Positions 54,439 through 63,438 of a stretch of 64,000 nucleotides of DNA are shown one piece after another. Location of the stretch: assembly GCA_938083195.1 (NCBI GenBank), contig CALKCK010000021.1, positions 62,001 to 126,000 of the forward strand, read 5' to 3'. Below the pieces are notes generated by a model. It made no database searches, had not been told where the DNA came from, and worked only from the letters and a program-made list of their open reading frames with translations. A program made the position numbers and the translations under genes. This DNA comes from an uncultured Pirellulaceae bacterium. Lineage in GTDB: Bacteria > Planctomycetota > Planctomycetia > Pirellulales > Pirellulaceae. The first letter of the stretch is position 1; the number at the start of each line of letters is the position of its first letter.

Positions 54439-56343
54439 ATGTCAAAGATACTACCGACAATTCAGTCACCCATGCAGCTTCATGAAATGAATCTGGGGGA
54501 ATTGGATCAAGTTGCCACTGAGATACGTGAAACCCTTTGTAATTTATTGAGTATGCGGGCGGCTCACTTCGCGTCTAACCTAGGCGTCGTCGAATTGACC
54601 TTAGCCTTGCACAGTACTTACGACTTCTTGAACGATCATCTGATCTGGGACACTGGTCATCAGATTTATCCCCAAAAGCTAATTACGGGTCGGTTTGATG
54701 AATTTCACACGATCCGAACCAAAGGCGGATTGATGGGGTACCCGAATCCCGCTGAGAGTGATTACGACTTGTTTATGACCGGGCATGCAGGGGCCAGTGT
54801 GTCAACGGCGGTGGGCCTGCGAAGTGGTTCTGACGTTCTTGGTGAGAAAAATTATTCGGTCGCCGTGATTGGCGATGGTGCCTTTCCTTCGGGTATTGTG
54901 ATGGAGGCAATCAATAACGCGTCTGAATTAAAAAGTAAGATGTTAGTCATCTTGAACGACAATGAGATGTCAATTTGCCCTCGGGTTGGAGGGATGGCAA
55001 GCTATCTTGATCGCCTGCGTTCGACAAAGTTCTACACAGGTGTCAAGAACGAAGTCGTCAACATGCTAAATAAAGTGCCTGTGTTGGGGGATCCGACTGA
55101 GCGGTTGTTGTTTCAGATTAAAGAGGGAGTTAAGGCTGGCCTTCATGGCGGAATGATGTTCGAGGAACTTGGATTCAAGTACTTTGGGCCGATTGACGGG
55201 CATGACATTGGCGTGATGAAGAAGTATCTCAAAATGGTTAGAGAGATTGACGGACCTGTTCTGCTTCATGTAATCACCAACAAAGGGCATGGGTTCCAAC
55301 CGGCGGCGGAGGATCCGGTTTACTTTCACACCCCTGCCCCGTTTGAAACAATTGATGATGGGACGCCGGTTCCCAAATCAAAGAGCAGTGCCAAAGCGTA
55401 CACCAACCATGCTCGTGACGCGATTGCCGATCAAATGAGAAACAATGACCGTGTGACCGTGATTACCGCGGCAATGTGTCAAGGCAACAAGCTAGAGCCG
55501 ATTCGGGAAGAGTTCCCGGAGAGGTTTTTCGATGTCGGGATTTGCGAATCACATGCGGTCGCGTTTGCGGGAGGGCAAGCGAAGGTTGGTCTTCGTCCAA
55601 TCGTTGATATCTACAGTACATTTCTGCAACGCAGTTTCGACCAGGTGTTCCAAGAAGTGTGTCTGCAGAAATTGCCGGTAACGTTTATGTTGGACCGTGG
55701 TGGATTGACTGCTGATGATGGGCCGACTCATCATGGAACCTTTGACTTTGGATACATGCGGCTATTTCCAAACATGATCGTGATGGCTCCCGGCGATGCG
55801 AACGACATAGGTGCGATGCTGGATTTCTCGCTTTCACAGGATCTTGCCTGCTCAATTCGGTATCCCAAGACTGCTGCGGCAGAGATCACGCGTGAATTAA
55901 AACCGATCGAGCTTGGTAAATCAGAGACACTAAAATCGGGAGCGGATGGAACGATTGTCGTTTGTGGAGTAGCGCTGGCAGACGCCCTGGAAGCTGCTGG
56001 AATTCTTCAGTCTGAGGGGTTGGATGTCGGTGTTGTCAACGCACGGTTTGTAAAACCAATTGACAACGAAATGATCCGGCAAACTCTTTCTAACTCTAAG
56101 TTTGTGATAACTGTGGAAGAGGCGAATTTGATGGGAGGATTTGGCAGTGCATTTCTCGAGGCTGCCAGTGACATGGGGCTGAACGCGAGCAATGTTCACC
56201 GAATTGGCATTCCTGATGAATTTGTTGAACATCAATCCCGGCCTGAAGTTCTTGCCGCTATGAAGCTTGACACTCAGGGGATTACTGAGACCTGTCGTGC
56301 AGCTGCCAAAAAGATTCAGTTGAAGCCGCACGTTGCGAGCTAA
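54439..56343 (+). CDS. dxs: 1-deoxy-D-xylulose-5-phosphate synthase
   Basis: DXS makes deoxyxylulose phosphate from pyruvate and glyceraldehyde phosphate, the first step of the MEP isoprenoid pathway. The 634 residues show WDTGHQIYPQKLITGR, the thiamine-diphosphate site GDGAFPSG with NDNEMSI, and RGGLTADDGPTHHG in the transketolase-like middle domain. A C-terminal transketolase domain runs from about 500. It begins two bases after the prenyl synthase stop and 78 bases before nadK. One operon therefore links precursor supply with chain synthesis. Confidence 0.96.
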   Translation: MSKILPTIQSPMQLHEMNLGELDQVATEIRETLCNLLSMRAAHFASNLGVVELTLALHSTYDFLNDHLIWDTGHQIYPQKLITGRFDEFHTIRTKGGLMGYPNPAESDYDLFMTGHAGASVSTAVGLRSGSDVLGEKNYSVAVIGDGAFPSGIVMEAINNASELKSKMLVILNDNEMSICPRVGGMASYLDRLRSTKFYTGVKNEVVNMLNKVPVLGDPTERLLFQIKEGVKAGLHGGMMFEELGFKYFGPIDGHDIGVMKKYLKMVREIDGPVLLHVITNKGHGFQPAAEDPVYFHTPAPFETIDDGTPVPKSKSSAKAYTNHARDAIADQMRNNDRVTVITAAMCQGNKLEPIREEFPERFFDVGICESHAVAFAGGQAKVGLRPIVDIYSTFLQRSFDQVFQEVCLQKLPVTFMLDRGGLTADDGPTHHGTFDFGYMRLFPNMIVMAPGDANDIGAMLDFSLSQDLACSIRYPKTAAAEITRELKPIELGKSETLKSGADGTIVVCGVALADALEAAGILQSEGLDVGVVNARFVKPIDNEMIRQTLSNSKFVITVEEANLMGGFGSAFLEAASDMGLNASNVHRIGIPDEFVEHQSRPEVLAAMKLDTQGITETCRAAAKKIQLKPHVAS

Positions 56344-56421
56344 CTCGCAATCAATTCCAATGCACTTGGTGAGTATGCTGTCGCTGTTGCGACTTAGCTT
56401 TAAAAAAGTTGAATTTGGGAA

Positions 56422-57291
56422 ATGTTGATGGCCGAAGTTCCACAGAAATTATTAAAAGCATTCTTGCTTGGCTCGGGAGATCGGCGGCCCCAAATTCTTG
56501 CCGAAGTTGAGCGGCTTCGACCAGAAATAGAGTCGTGTGTCGAGATTGTTGGGGAAGATTTTTCTTACGAGGGAGATCTTTCACAGGTCTCTGCTGATAT
56601 CGCTATTGTTTTTGGTGGGGACGGTTCCATTCTGCGAGCGGCGAGGCAGATGGGTGAGCGGCAGATTCCAGTGCTTGGTGTGAACCTCGGCAAGTTGGGG
56701 TTCCTTGCAGATATTCATCCGAACCAGCTAAAATCTGCCTTGCAGTCCATCTGTAATCAGTCGTATGAATTGGTTGACCACCTGATGATCCGTTGCCAGG
56801 TTTTTCGTGGCGATGTGATGGTCGCCGATGAGATCGGCCTTAATGAAGTCGCGATTCTTGGCGGTCCCCCATTTGATATTCAGAAGATTGATCTTTTTGT
56901 TGACCAAAAGCATGCCACTTCTTATATGTGCGATGGCTTGATTATCAGCACGCCAGTGGGTTCGACCGCCCACAATCTCTCTGCGGGCGGTCCTATTCTT
57001 AGGAAGAATTTGCAGGCATTTGTGATTTCTCCGATCAGTCCCCATACGCTCACCGTCCGCCCAGTGGTCGATACCGCGGATCGAATTTATGAAATTATCG
57101 TGAGTCAGCCCAATGATTCGACCTGCGTTGTGCTTGACGGACGCCCATTATCTCAGCTGACTTCGCTAGATCGCGTCACTATTTTTCGAGCAAAATCAGT
57201 CTTTCAGATGATCGAAATCTCCGGAAACGATTATTACAGCACGCTTCGCGAGAAATTAGGCTGGAATGGTCAATTTCAGCCCCGACCCTAA
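56422..57291 (+). CDS. nadK: NAD kinase
   Basis: NadK phosphorylates NAD to NADP. The ATP-site GGDGS lies at residues 65-69 (VFGGDGSILRA), with GVNLGKLGFLADI, LNEVAILG, and GLIISTPVGSTAHNLSAGGPI following in family order. The 289 residues are normal. The ATG at 56422 has GGGA close upstream; a second ATG two codons later is possible. It is the last gene of the xseA-to-nadK series; NADPH made from its product serves both the reductoisomerase of the isoprenoid pathway and IlvC. Confidence 0.94.
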   Translation: MLMAEVPQKLLKAFLLGSGDRRPQILAEVERLRPEIESCVEIVGEDFSYEGDLSQVSADIAIVFGGDGSILRAARQMGERQIPVLGVNLGKLGFLADIHPNQLKSALQSICNQSYELVDHLMIRCQVFRGDVMVADEIGLNEVAILGGPPFDIQKIDLFVDQKHATSYMCDGLIISTPVGSTAHNLSAGGPILRKNLQAFVISPISPHTLTVRPVVDTADRIYEIIVSQPNDSTCVVLDGRPLSQLTSLDRVTIFRAKSVFQMIEISGNDYYSTLREKLGWNGQFQPRP

Positions 57292-57396
57292 ACCGTTGGG
57301 ATTTAGGCGATCACATCACAATCAGCGTTGATTTGGAAATCCAAAAAACGTTAGTATCCAGCAACGAGAAATTCAGTTTCGGTCGGAGATACACTT

Positions 57397-58443
57397 GTGG
57401 ATTGTAAACGAATCAATATTGGCGTAATGCTGGCGGTAGTTTGCGGCATCTTTTTAGCGGGTGGCCCGTGCTTTGTATCGCAGGTCATCGCTCAGGATGA
57501 ATCGAATCCAAACAAAGCGCAGTCTGTTTCCGATCAGATTGAACGCGCGACCGACAAGGTTAATAAAAACCAAGTCTATCAAATCAAATACAAACTCAAA
57601 AAAGGTGAAGAGATTCGCTGGAACTTTGAGCATGTTGTGACCACTAAGTTTCAAATGGCTGGAGAAGTCGAGGAATCGTCCTCGCGCAGCGAAAATGTCA
57701 AACTTTGGAGAGTGGCCAATGTCGATCAGTTAGGGAACATGACATTTGCCTACACCATTGAGTCGGTGAAAATGTGGCAGCAGGTGGGCGATACGGATCC
57801 CGTTTCTTACGACAGTAAAACGGATAAAGAGATTCCGCAAGAATATGCCGGAACGGCAGATGAAGTTGGAAAGCCGCTTGCTATTTTTTCAATTTCTCCG
57901 AATGGTGTTATCTTAGATCGAAAATCAAATCTAAAGCAGGATGTATTCGGTGTTGGCAAGGTCACAATACCGCTACCCGAAAAAGCGGTACCTGTTGGAT
58001 ACGAGTGGAATGTGCCAATCGTACTTTCGGCCAATGATGAGAATGGTACGAAGAAGCTGAAAGCAAGGATCCATTATGAGTTGGCTAAGGTCAAAGAAAA
58101 TAAAGCCTACATTCGATTCAAAACGGAAGTGTTGACGCCAGTTAAAAGTGAAAAAATTAAGTCCACGATCATGCAGAAAATGACGAAAGGAATTGTCGTC
58201 TTTGATATGGATTTGGGGCGACCCGTCCTTCAACAAGTTCAATGGGACGAGAAAGCTCAAGGCTTTGAAGGAGCCGATAGTTATCTGAAATATGTCGCGA
58301 GAATGTCTGAGAAGATCATTTTTGAGGCGAACGGTAGAACCGCGACGGTTGCGAATAAACTGACTCCGTCGGGTGGAGGTCAGGCGGTAAAGACTCCCGT
58401 AAATATTAAAACGCGTGAATCGAATCCGGTCATGCGGAAATAG
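57397..58443 (+). CDS. Secreted protein of unknown function
   Basis: This 348-residue exported protein has a signal peptide (INIGVMLAVVCGIFLAGG, then cleavage near VIAQD). The mature part is mainly beta-strand (YQIKYKLKKGEEIRWNFEHVV, MTFAYTIESVKMWQQVG, KARIHYELAKVKENKAYIRF). I recognise no domain with confidence; similar planctomycete proteins exist as unnamed families. The GTG at 57397 is supported by GGAG eight bases upstream. It stands alone between nadK and the CotH-ankyrin gene. Confidence 0.65.
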   Translation: MDCKRINIGVMLAVVCGIFLAGGPCFVSQVIAQDESNPNKAQSVSDQIERATDKVNKNQVYQIKYKLKKGEEIRWNFEHVVTTKFQMAGEVEESSSRSENVKLWRVANVDQLGNMTFAYTIESVKMWQQVGDTDPVSYDSKTDKEIPQEYAGTADEVGKPLAIFSISPNGVILDRKSNLKQDVFGVGKVTIPLPEKAVPVGYEWNVPIVLSANDENGTKKLKARIHYELAKVKENKAYIRFKTEVLTPVKSEKIKSTIMQKMTKGIVVFDMDLGRPVLQQVQWDEKAQGFEGADSYLKYVARMSEKIIFEANGRTATVANKLTPSGGGQAVKTPVNIKTRESNPVMRK

Positions 58444-58510
58444 CGTTAGAGTATTTCGAGCGAGAGAGTTTAAGATTAAAAGCAGCGCAGTTTTGAAATT
58501 GCGATAACCG

Positions 58511-58546
58511 AATTGCTTTTCCGTAAATTGCTTTTCCGTAAATTGC
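58511..58546 (+). repeat. Tandem 15-base repeat upstream of the CotH-ankyrin gene
   Basis: AATTGCTTTTCCGTA occurs twice in a row (58511-58525, 58526-58540) and is followed by AATTGC of a third copy. AAATTGCGATA also occurs on both sides (58496-58506, 58540-58550), so the tandem copies sit inside a larger direct repeat. Confidence 0.8.
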
Positions 58547-58670
58547 GATACCTTAAACTACGATCTAAATATTCACGGCATCAATCTGAGGGGGCCTGTC
58601 ACATCGCGCCTTAACGGTAGTGTATCATTATTGTCTCTTTTTGAATCACGCTCTTTGGAGATACATAGCT

Positions 58671-60431
58671 ATGAACGCGACGCGACTGGTTTCCATTTTT
58701 TCAGTTGTTTTCATGATGATCTCAGGCGTTTCGAACGCTCAAGAGTTGACCGTTGATGGGGTGTTTCCCTCTGACCGAGTCCTGGAGGTTCGGATTGATG
58801 TTGACCCCGACGATTGGGAGTCAATTCGTTACGTAACGCGAGACTTAAGAACCGAGTTAGGTGCGAAGCGTCAGTTTGGACCTTTGGAATCCCCTTACGA
58901 GTACGTCAAAGCCGACATCACAATTGATGGAGTAAAGTTTAAAAATGTCGGGCTTCGAAAGAAGGGTTTCATTGGTTCACAGAGTACCAGTCGTCCTTCG
59001 TTCAAAATCAAGCTCGATTACAAAAACAAAAAAGCTCGTATTGGTGAGTTGTCTACATTGACGCTTAATAATAATCAGCAAGACACAGCGCTTCTTAGTC
59101 AGTACATGGGTTACTCGTTTTTTCGGGACGCGGGGTTGCCAGCCCCGCGTTGTGCGTTTGCCAAGGTCACGTTGAACGGAAGCGATCTTGGAGTCTACAG
59201 TCACGTTGAGTCGGCGAAGAAAACGCTTGTTGAAAATGGATTTGGGAACTCCGATGGAACGCTATACGAGGGGACGGTTGCTGATTTTCATCAAGATTGG
59301 GGAGCGAGTTTTGATCGCAAATTTGGGAAAAAAGACTATGGCCTACAGCAGATCAAGAAGTTAATCGACGCCGTTAAATTGCCTGAAGGGGAATCGTTTG
59401 AAACCTTTGACGCTGAGTCCGCAATGAAAGATCTCGTTGCGATGGATGACTTTTACCAGTTCTGGGCAGTAGAAAGTTTGTTGGGGTTTTGGGACGGATA
59501 TTCTGGAAATCGCAACAACTTCTTTTTTTACGTCAACCGCTCAGACGATAAAATCTACTTCATTCCATGGGGTGGCGATTGCATGTTTCAAAAATTTAGC
59601 ATGGTCGATCGCGATCCAAGGTTGCCACTTTCCGTGAAGACCAAGGGGATTCTTTCGCATCGACTCTATCAGAATTCTGATTCTCGTGAGCGTTATCGCA
59701 AGACGTTGGTGAAACTGTTGGAGGAACATTGGGACGAAGATGCGTTGCTCGCGGAAGTGGATCGCATTGAAGCGTTAGTCCTGCCATTTCTTTCCGAGGC
59801 TCAGAAGAAACGGTATAGCACGCGCAGCGTTAAGGGGTTTATAAAAACGAGGCGTGATGAGATTAATGCCGAGATGGCAGATGGAATGCCAAAATGGGCT
59901 CGCGATCCTGGCGAGGCGGTAGTCATTAAAGATTCATGGGGTAATCGGCGTCGCCCTTCGAAAAAATCCGACACGGATATCTGGATGGCGGCTAAAAATG
60001 GCGATATGGATTTGTTGGAGAAGTGGAAAAAGAGCGGTCGTGATCTAGACCAAGCCAACGGTGACGGGACGACTCCCTTGATCATGGCGGCGCTCGGTGG
60101 GCAATTCGAAGTTGCTAAATTCTTGATTGAAAATAAAGCAAATGTTGATTCAATGTCGCGAGATAGGAATGCGGCGATTCATAGTGCTGCGTTTTTAGGG
60201 CGGCTTGCTATTGTGAGATTGTTAGTTGAGCAAGGTGCCAATGTTGAGGTGAAAAATCGCGATGGTGCGACGGCGGTTGAAATTGCTTCTCAAGAATTCT
60301 CCGAGGTTGTTGATTTTATGAAAATGGTAGACCGGATGCTTGAACTGGACTTGGATCTGAAAAAAGTTGCGGATGGTCGAAAAAAGGTCGTTGAATATTT
60401 GCGGAGCCTAGAGAAGAATGACGATAATTGA
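58671..60431 (+). CDS. CotH kinase-like protein with C-terminal ankyrin repeats
   Basis: This 586-residue exported protein joins two parts. After a signal peptide (SIFSVVFMMISGVSNAQ) a CotH-type region runs to about residue 400: VLEVRIDVDPDDWESIR at its start, RPSFKIKLDY, LTLNNNQQDTALLSQYMGY, and YFIPWGGDCMF, where spore-coat kinases carry acidic residues. From about 433 to 545 come ankyrin repeats (GTTPLIMAALGGQFEVAKFLIE, then NAAIHSAAFLGRLAIVRLLVE). I chose ATG 58671, which follows GGAG and starts the signal peptide, over an upstream frame start. Kinase activity is not shown; the ankyrin end should bind another protein. Confidence 0.85.
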   Translation: MNATRLVSIFSVVFMMISGVSNAQELTVDGVFPSDRVLEVRIDVDPDDWESIRYVTRDLRTELGAKRQFGPLESPYEYVKADITIDGVKFKNVGLRKKGFIGSQSTSRPSFKIKLDYKNKKARIGELSTLTLNNNQQDTALLSQYMGYSFFRDAGLPAPRCAFAKVTLNGSDLGVYSHVESAKKTLVENGFGNSDGTLYEGTVADFHQDWGASFDRKFGKKDYGLQQIKKLIDAVKLPEGESFETFDAESAMKDLVAMDDFYQFWAVESLLGFWDGYSGNRNNFFFYVNRSDDKIYFIPWGGDCMFQKFSMVDRDPRLPLSVKTKGILSHRLYQNSDSRERYRKTLVKLLEEHWDEDALLAEVDRIEALVLPFLSEAQKKRYSTRSVKGFIKTRRDEINAEMADGMPKWARDPGEAVVIKDSWGNRRRPSKKSDTDIWMAAKNGDMDLLEKWKKSGRDLDQANGDGTTPLIMAALGGQFEVAKFLIENKANVDSMSRDRNAAIHSAAFLGRLAIVRLLVEQGANVEVKNRDGATAVEIASQEFSEVVDFMKMVDRMLELDLDLKKVADGRKKVVEYLRSLEKNDDN

Positions 60432-60497
60432 AGCGATAGCAATCAACTTTTGTACTCCGGTGACCCCGATTGCGTTCAGAGAGTTTGAATTTGTTTC

Positions 60498-62123
60498 ATG
60501 AACTTCAAGCAAATAAAAATGACTCGTGGTTTTGTGCCAGTCGTCTTCTGGTTAGTGGTGTTACTCGGGATTGGGATCGCCTTTTTTTCGTCTGCGCCCG
60601 CTGAACGATTGTTAGCGATTCGCACCTTTGGGCTTGGATTTTGTGCATTTGGGATCGCCTTGCCTTTGGGTGTCTTGACGGCGTGGGCTTGCACGGGAAA
60701 AGGATGGGTTTCAAGGATAGTGCTTTTGGGCACGGTCGCCAGTTTGTTCATCCCGATGTTTATCCATGTCAGCGCCTGGGATGCCGCCTTTGGGAAATTG
60801 GGTTGGCTGACGTCCGTCCAGGGGCAGATTCTGGTGCCTCTGATTCCGGGGTGGTGGGCGGCAAGCTGGATTCACGGAATCGCAGCATCTTCTCAAGTGG
60901 CCATTATTTTTTTAGTGGGTTTGAGTTTTGGCGGCCGCATTTTTGAAGAGCAAGCCTTGTTGGACACTTCATCGTTGCGGGTGTTTTGGAGTGTCACCGT
61001 TGTTCGTTTATGGCCGTTGGGCGTACTTGCATTCTTGTGGGTTGTTGTTTCCTGTTCGCGGGAGATCGCAGTTACCGATTTGTATCAAATTGGAACTCTG
61101 GCTGAGCAGATCTATCTAGGCTATTCACTAGGTGGGAATCCGGCGGGAGTTGCGGTTTTAGAAGGTGGAATTGGTGGTGTAAGTTTCGGATTAACGCTTA
61201 GTTTACTGGCCGTGTTAGTGGCACTTTCGATGGTGTTGTTTTTTGCGATGACGCAAATGGAATACGAGGCGGGAGTATTTCGAGCGGTGAGAACTAATCG
61301 AAGTGGAGTTGTGAAGAATTTGGCTGGCGTCGGCTTGATTGTGATTACGTTTTTGATCCCGATTGGAAACGTAGTTCTGCGTGCATGTTTTTACGTTCGT
61401 CCCATTGAGGGTGTGCCGACGCAAGGGTATTCGTTGGTCCAGTGTTTTTCAGCGATTCGGCGAGCGTGTTTCGACTATCAAGATGAGTTTATTTGGTCAG
61501 CTATCATCGCCTTGGTATCGGCGACCATGATTCTGTTTTTAGCGACATTGGTCAGTGCGGTGGGGCGAAGGTTGGGTTGGATTCAGGTGCTATTTGCCGG
61601 TACGCTGGCTATCTCGTTTGCTTTGCCGGGACCGTTACTGGGAATGGCAATCGCCTCTGCAACAGGGACGCTGGAGGGACCGTGGTTCGTTTGGTTGTTC
61701 AATTACACGGTATTCGCGCCCGTGCTTGCTAATTTTATATTTTGTTGGCCATTAGGAGCGCTGGTAGTATGGTTTGTGTTCCGAAAAATTCCTGAGGACG
61801 CATTGGAAAGTGCGCGTGTGGAGGGTGCCGGGAAATTGACGAGGTATCTTTTGTTAGGAATCAAAGCAAACTGGCTACCGCTACTGGGATGTTGGTTGAT
61901 TACCTTTGCTTGTTGTTTTGGTGAGTTATCTGCCTCGCAAATTGTTCGTCCCGCTGGCATGGATACGGTTCCACGCAAAATGCTTGGAGATTTACATGCT
62001 GGTGTGAATGAGTTGACCGCAGGGATTACGATTGTCATTGTGTTGGTAATAGTTTTGATTTCTGCGGTGGGTTGGTGGGTGGTTAATTTGAATCACAGAT
62101 TGAGCGAGCGGAAGTATTCTTAG
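60498..62123 (+). CDS. FbpB-like iron-type ABC transporter permease
   Basis: This 541-residue inner-membrane protein is a two-lobed binding-protein-dependent permease like FbpB of ferric iron importers, with about 12 helices. An EAA-type loop is seen in the second half (ALESARVEGAGKLTRYLLLG); the first-half equivalent (ALLDTSSLRVFWSVTVVRLW) is less conserved. No periplasmic binding protein or ATPase gene is next to it, so partners must lie elsewhere. Thiamine, phosphonate or sulfate permeases of similar fold cannot be excluded. It sits 66 bases after the CotH-ankyrin gene. Confidence 0.78.
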   Translation: MNFKQIKMTRGFVPVVFWLVVLLGIGIAFFSSAPAERLLAIRTFGLGFCAFGIALPLGVLTAWACTGKGWVSRIVLLGTVASLFIPMFIHVSAWDAAFGKLGWLTSVQGQILVPLIPGWWAASWIHGIAASSQVAIIFLVGLSFGGRIFEEQALLDTSSLRVFWSVTVVRLWPLGVLAFLWVVVSCSREIAVTDLYQIGTLAEQIYLGYSLGGNPAGVAVLEGGIGGVSFGLTLSLLAVLVALSMVLFFAMTQMEYEAGVFRAVRTNRSGVVKNLAGVGLIVITFLIPIGNVVLRACFYVRPIEGVPTQGYSLVQCFSAIRRACFDYQDEFIWSAIIALVSATMILFLATLVSAVGRRLGWIQVLFAGTLAISFALPGPLLGMAIASATGTLEGPWFVWLFNYTVFAPVLANFIFCWPLGALVVWFVFRKIPEDALESARVEGAGKLTRYLLLGIKANWLPLLGCWLITFACCFGELSASQIVRPAGMDTVPRKMLGDLHAGVNELTAGITIVIVLVIVLISAVGWWVVNLNHRLSERKYS

Positions 62124-62145
62124 TGTTTTAGGTGAGGGCGAATCG

Positions 62146-63285
62146 ATGTATCTTCGGCGACTAATATTTTTTGCGTTGTTCGCAGTAGCGAATGTTTGCA
62201 GCATCGTCGATGCGGACTCATTGACGTTGTTGATCAATGGCAAAGAGGTACAGTTGGAGGGTGAGATCCTGATTGAAGCGAAGGATAATAGTCTCTATTT
62301 TCGCGAGGTTGATGGGAAAATATGGTTTGTTGAGCCCCAGCAAATAAAAGCACGCGTTGACAGCGAAAAACCGAGTCCGCCGTTATCTTTTAAAGCCGTG
62401 GGCGAACGCCTATTAAAAGAACTTCCCGCTGGATTTCGGATCTACGAAACAAAACACTATGTCATTGCGTATCAGAACGAGGTTGCGTTTGCCCGTTGGA
62501 TCAGCGGACTTTACGAAAGCCGTTTATATCGTGCGTTTGAGACATTTTGGGAGAAGAAGAAAAAATTTAAACTAAGCGATCCAAAGTACCCCTTGATCGC
62601 GATTGTGTTTGGCTCCAAAGCTCAATATCAACAATACGTTGATCGGGAACTGGGACCCGGACAAACCATGGAAGCTTATTACAACCTTCAGACTAATAGG
62701 ATTGCGCTCTATGATTTGACCGCGGATCAGCGTAACCCCAATCAGCCATTGACTAGTCGTAACATTGAGCGAGTTTTGCAGAATCCAAATTCAACTTTTT
62801 TAGTGGCGACAATTATTCATGAAGCGACCCATCAGTTGATGTTCAACCGTGGATTGCAAACTCGATTTGCAGAATCGCCATTATGGATGAACGAAGGAAT
62901 TGCGATGTTTTTTGAGGCTCCGGATTTTCGCAGCAAGATAGGTTGGCGAGTTCCGGGGAAAGTGTTTGAGCTTCGATTGAATCGTTTTCGGAAGTATCTT
63001 GCCAATCGCCCTGGCGATTCACTGAGAACGCTGATGGCTACGGATGATCGCCTGCGGGATCCTGATTCGGTCGATGATGCCTATGCGGAGGCTTGGGCGT
63101 TGAATCATTTTTTGTTCAATAAGAAATCAGATCAATACGTGGAATACATTGAGTTTATGTCGGAGAAGAAAGCTCTGGTCACCGATACGCCTGAAATGCG
63201 AATTGCTCATTTTGAGCGTGTTTTTGGGGAAGGTCTTGCCGAGTTAGATCGCCAATTTATCACGTATATTAGCGAACTGAAGTAG
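62146..63285 (+). CDS. DUF1570 secreted peptidase-like protein
   Basis: This 379-residue exported protein has a signal peptide (LIFFALFAVANVCSIVDADS) and the DUF1570 block. It has a zinc-peptidase-like helix IIHEATHQLMFN (HEATH, the HExxH form), followed by LWMNEGIAMFFE, where the glutamate would be the third metal ligand (gluzincin-like). It is common in planctomycetes; substrate unknown. It starts 22 bases after the permease stop and is probably co-transcribed with it, though I see no functional link. The N-terminal 70 residues look like a small beta-domain (LLINGKEVQLEGEILIEA). Confidence 0.8.
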   Translation: MYLRRLIFFALFAVANVCSIVDADSLTLLINGKEVQLEGEILIEAKDNSLYFREVDGKIWFVEPQQIKARVDSEKPSPPLSFKAVGERLLKELPAGFRIYETKHYVIAYQNEVAFARWISGLYESRLYRAFETFWEKKKKFKLSDPKYPLIAIVFGSKAQYQQYVDRELGPGQTMEAYYNLQTNRIALYDLTADQRNPNQPLTSRNIERVLQNPNSTFLVATIIHEATHQLMFNRGLQTRFAESPLWMNEGIAMFFEAPDFRSKIGWRVPGKVFELRLNRFRKYLANRPGDSLRTLMATDDRLRDPDSVDDAYAEAWALNHFLFNKKSDQYVEYIEFMSEKKALVTDTPEMRIAHFERVFGEGLAELDRQFITYISELK

Positions 63286-63343
63286 TGAGATTAACACTTT
63301 GGATGAGGTTCTTGTTTTTGCTGTCCTTAGTTCGATGAATCAC

Positions 63344-63373
63344 TTGCATCCGATAATCCGTGTTGGTTATGAT
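63344..63373 (+). promoter_or_regulatory. Candidate promoter of the Tat-type oxidoreductase
   Basis: TTGCAT (63344-63349) and TATGAT (63368-63373, five of six to consensus) are 18 bases apart. Transcription would start near 63380, about 60 bases before the coding start. Confidence 0.4.
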
Positions 63374-63438
63374 CAAGTGTTGTTAAAAATTTATTATTAA
63401 TCAAATCAAGTAATTTTATTGCTTAACGGAGTTAAAAG

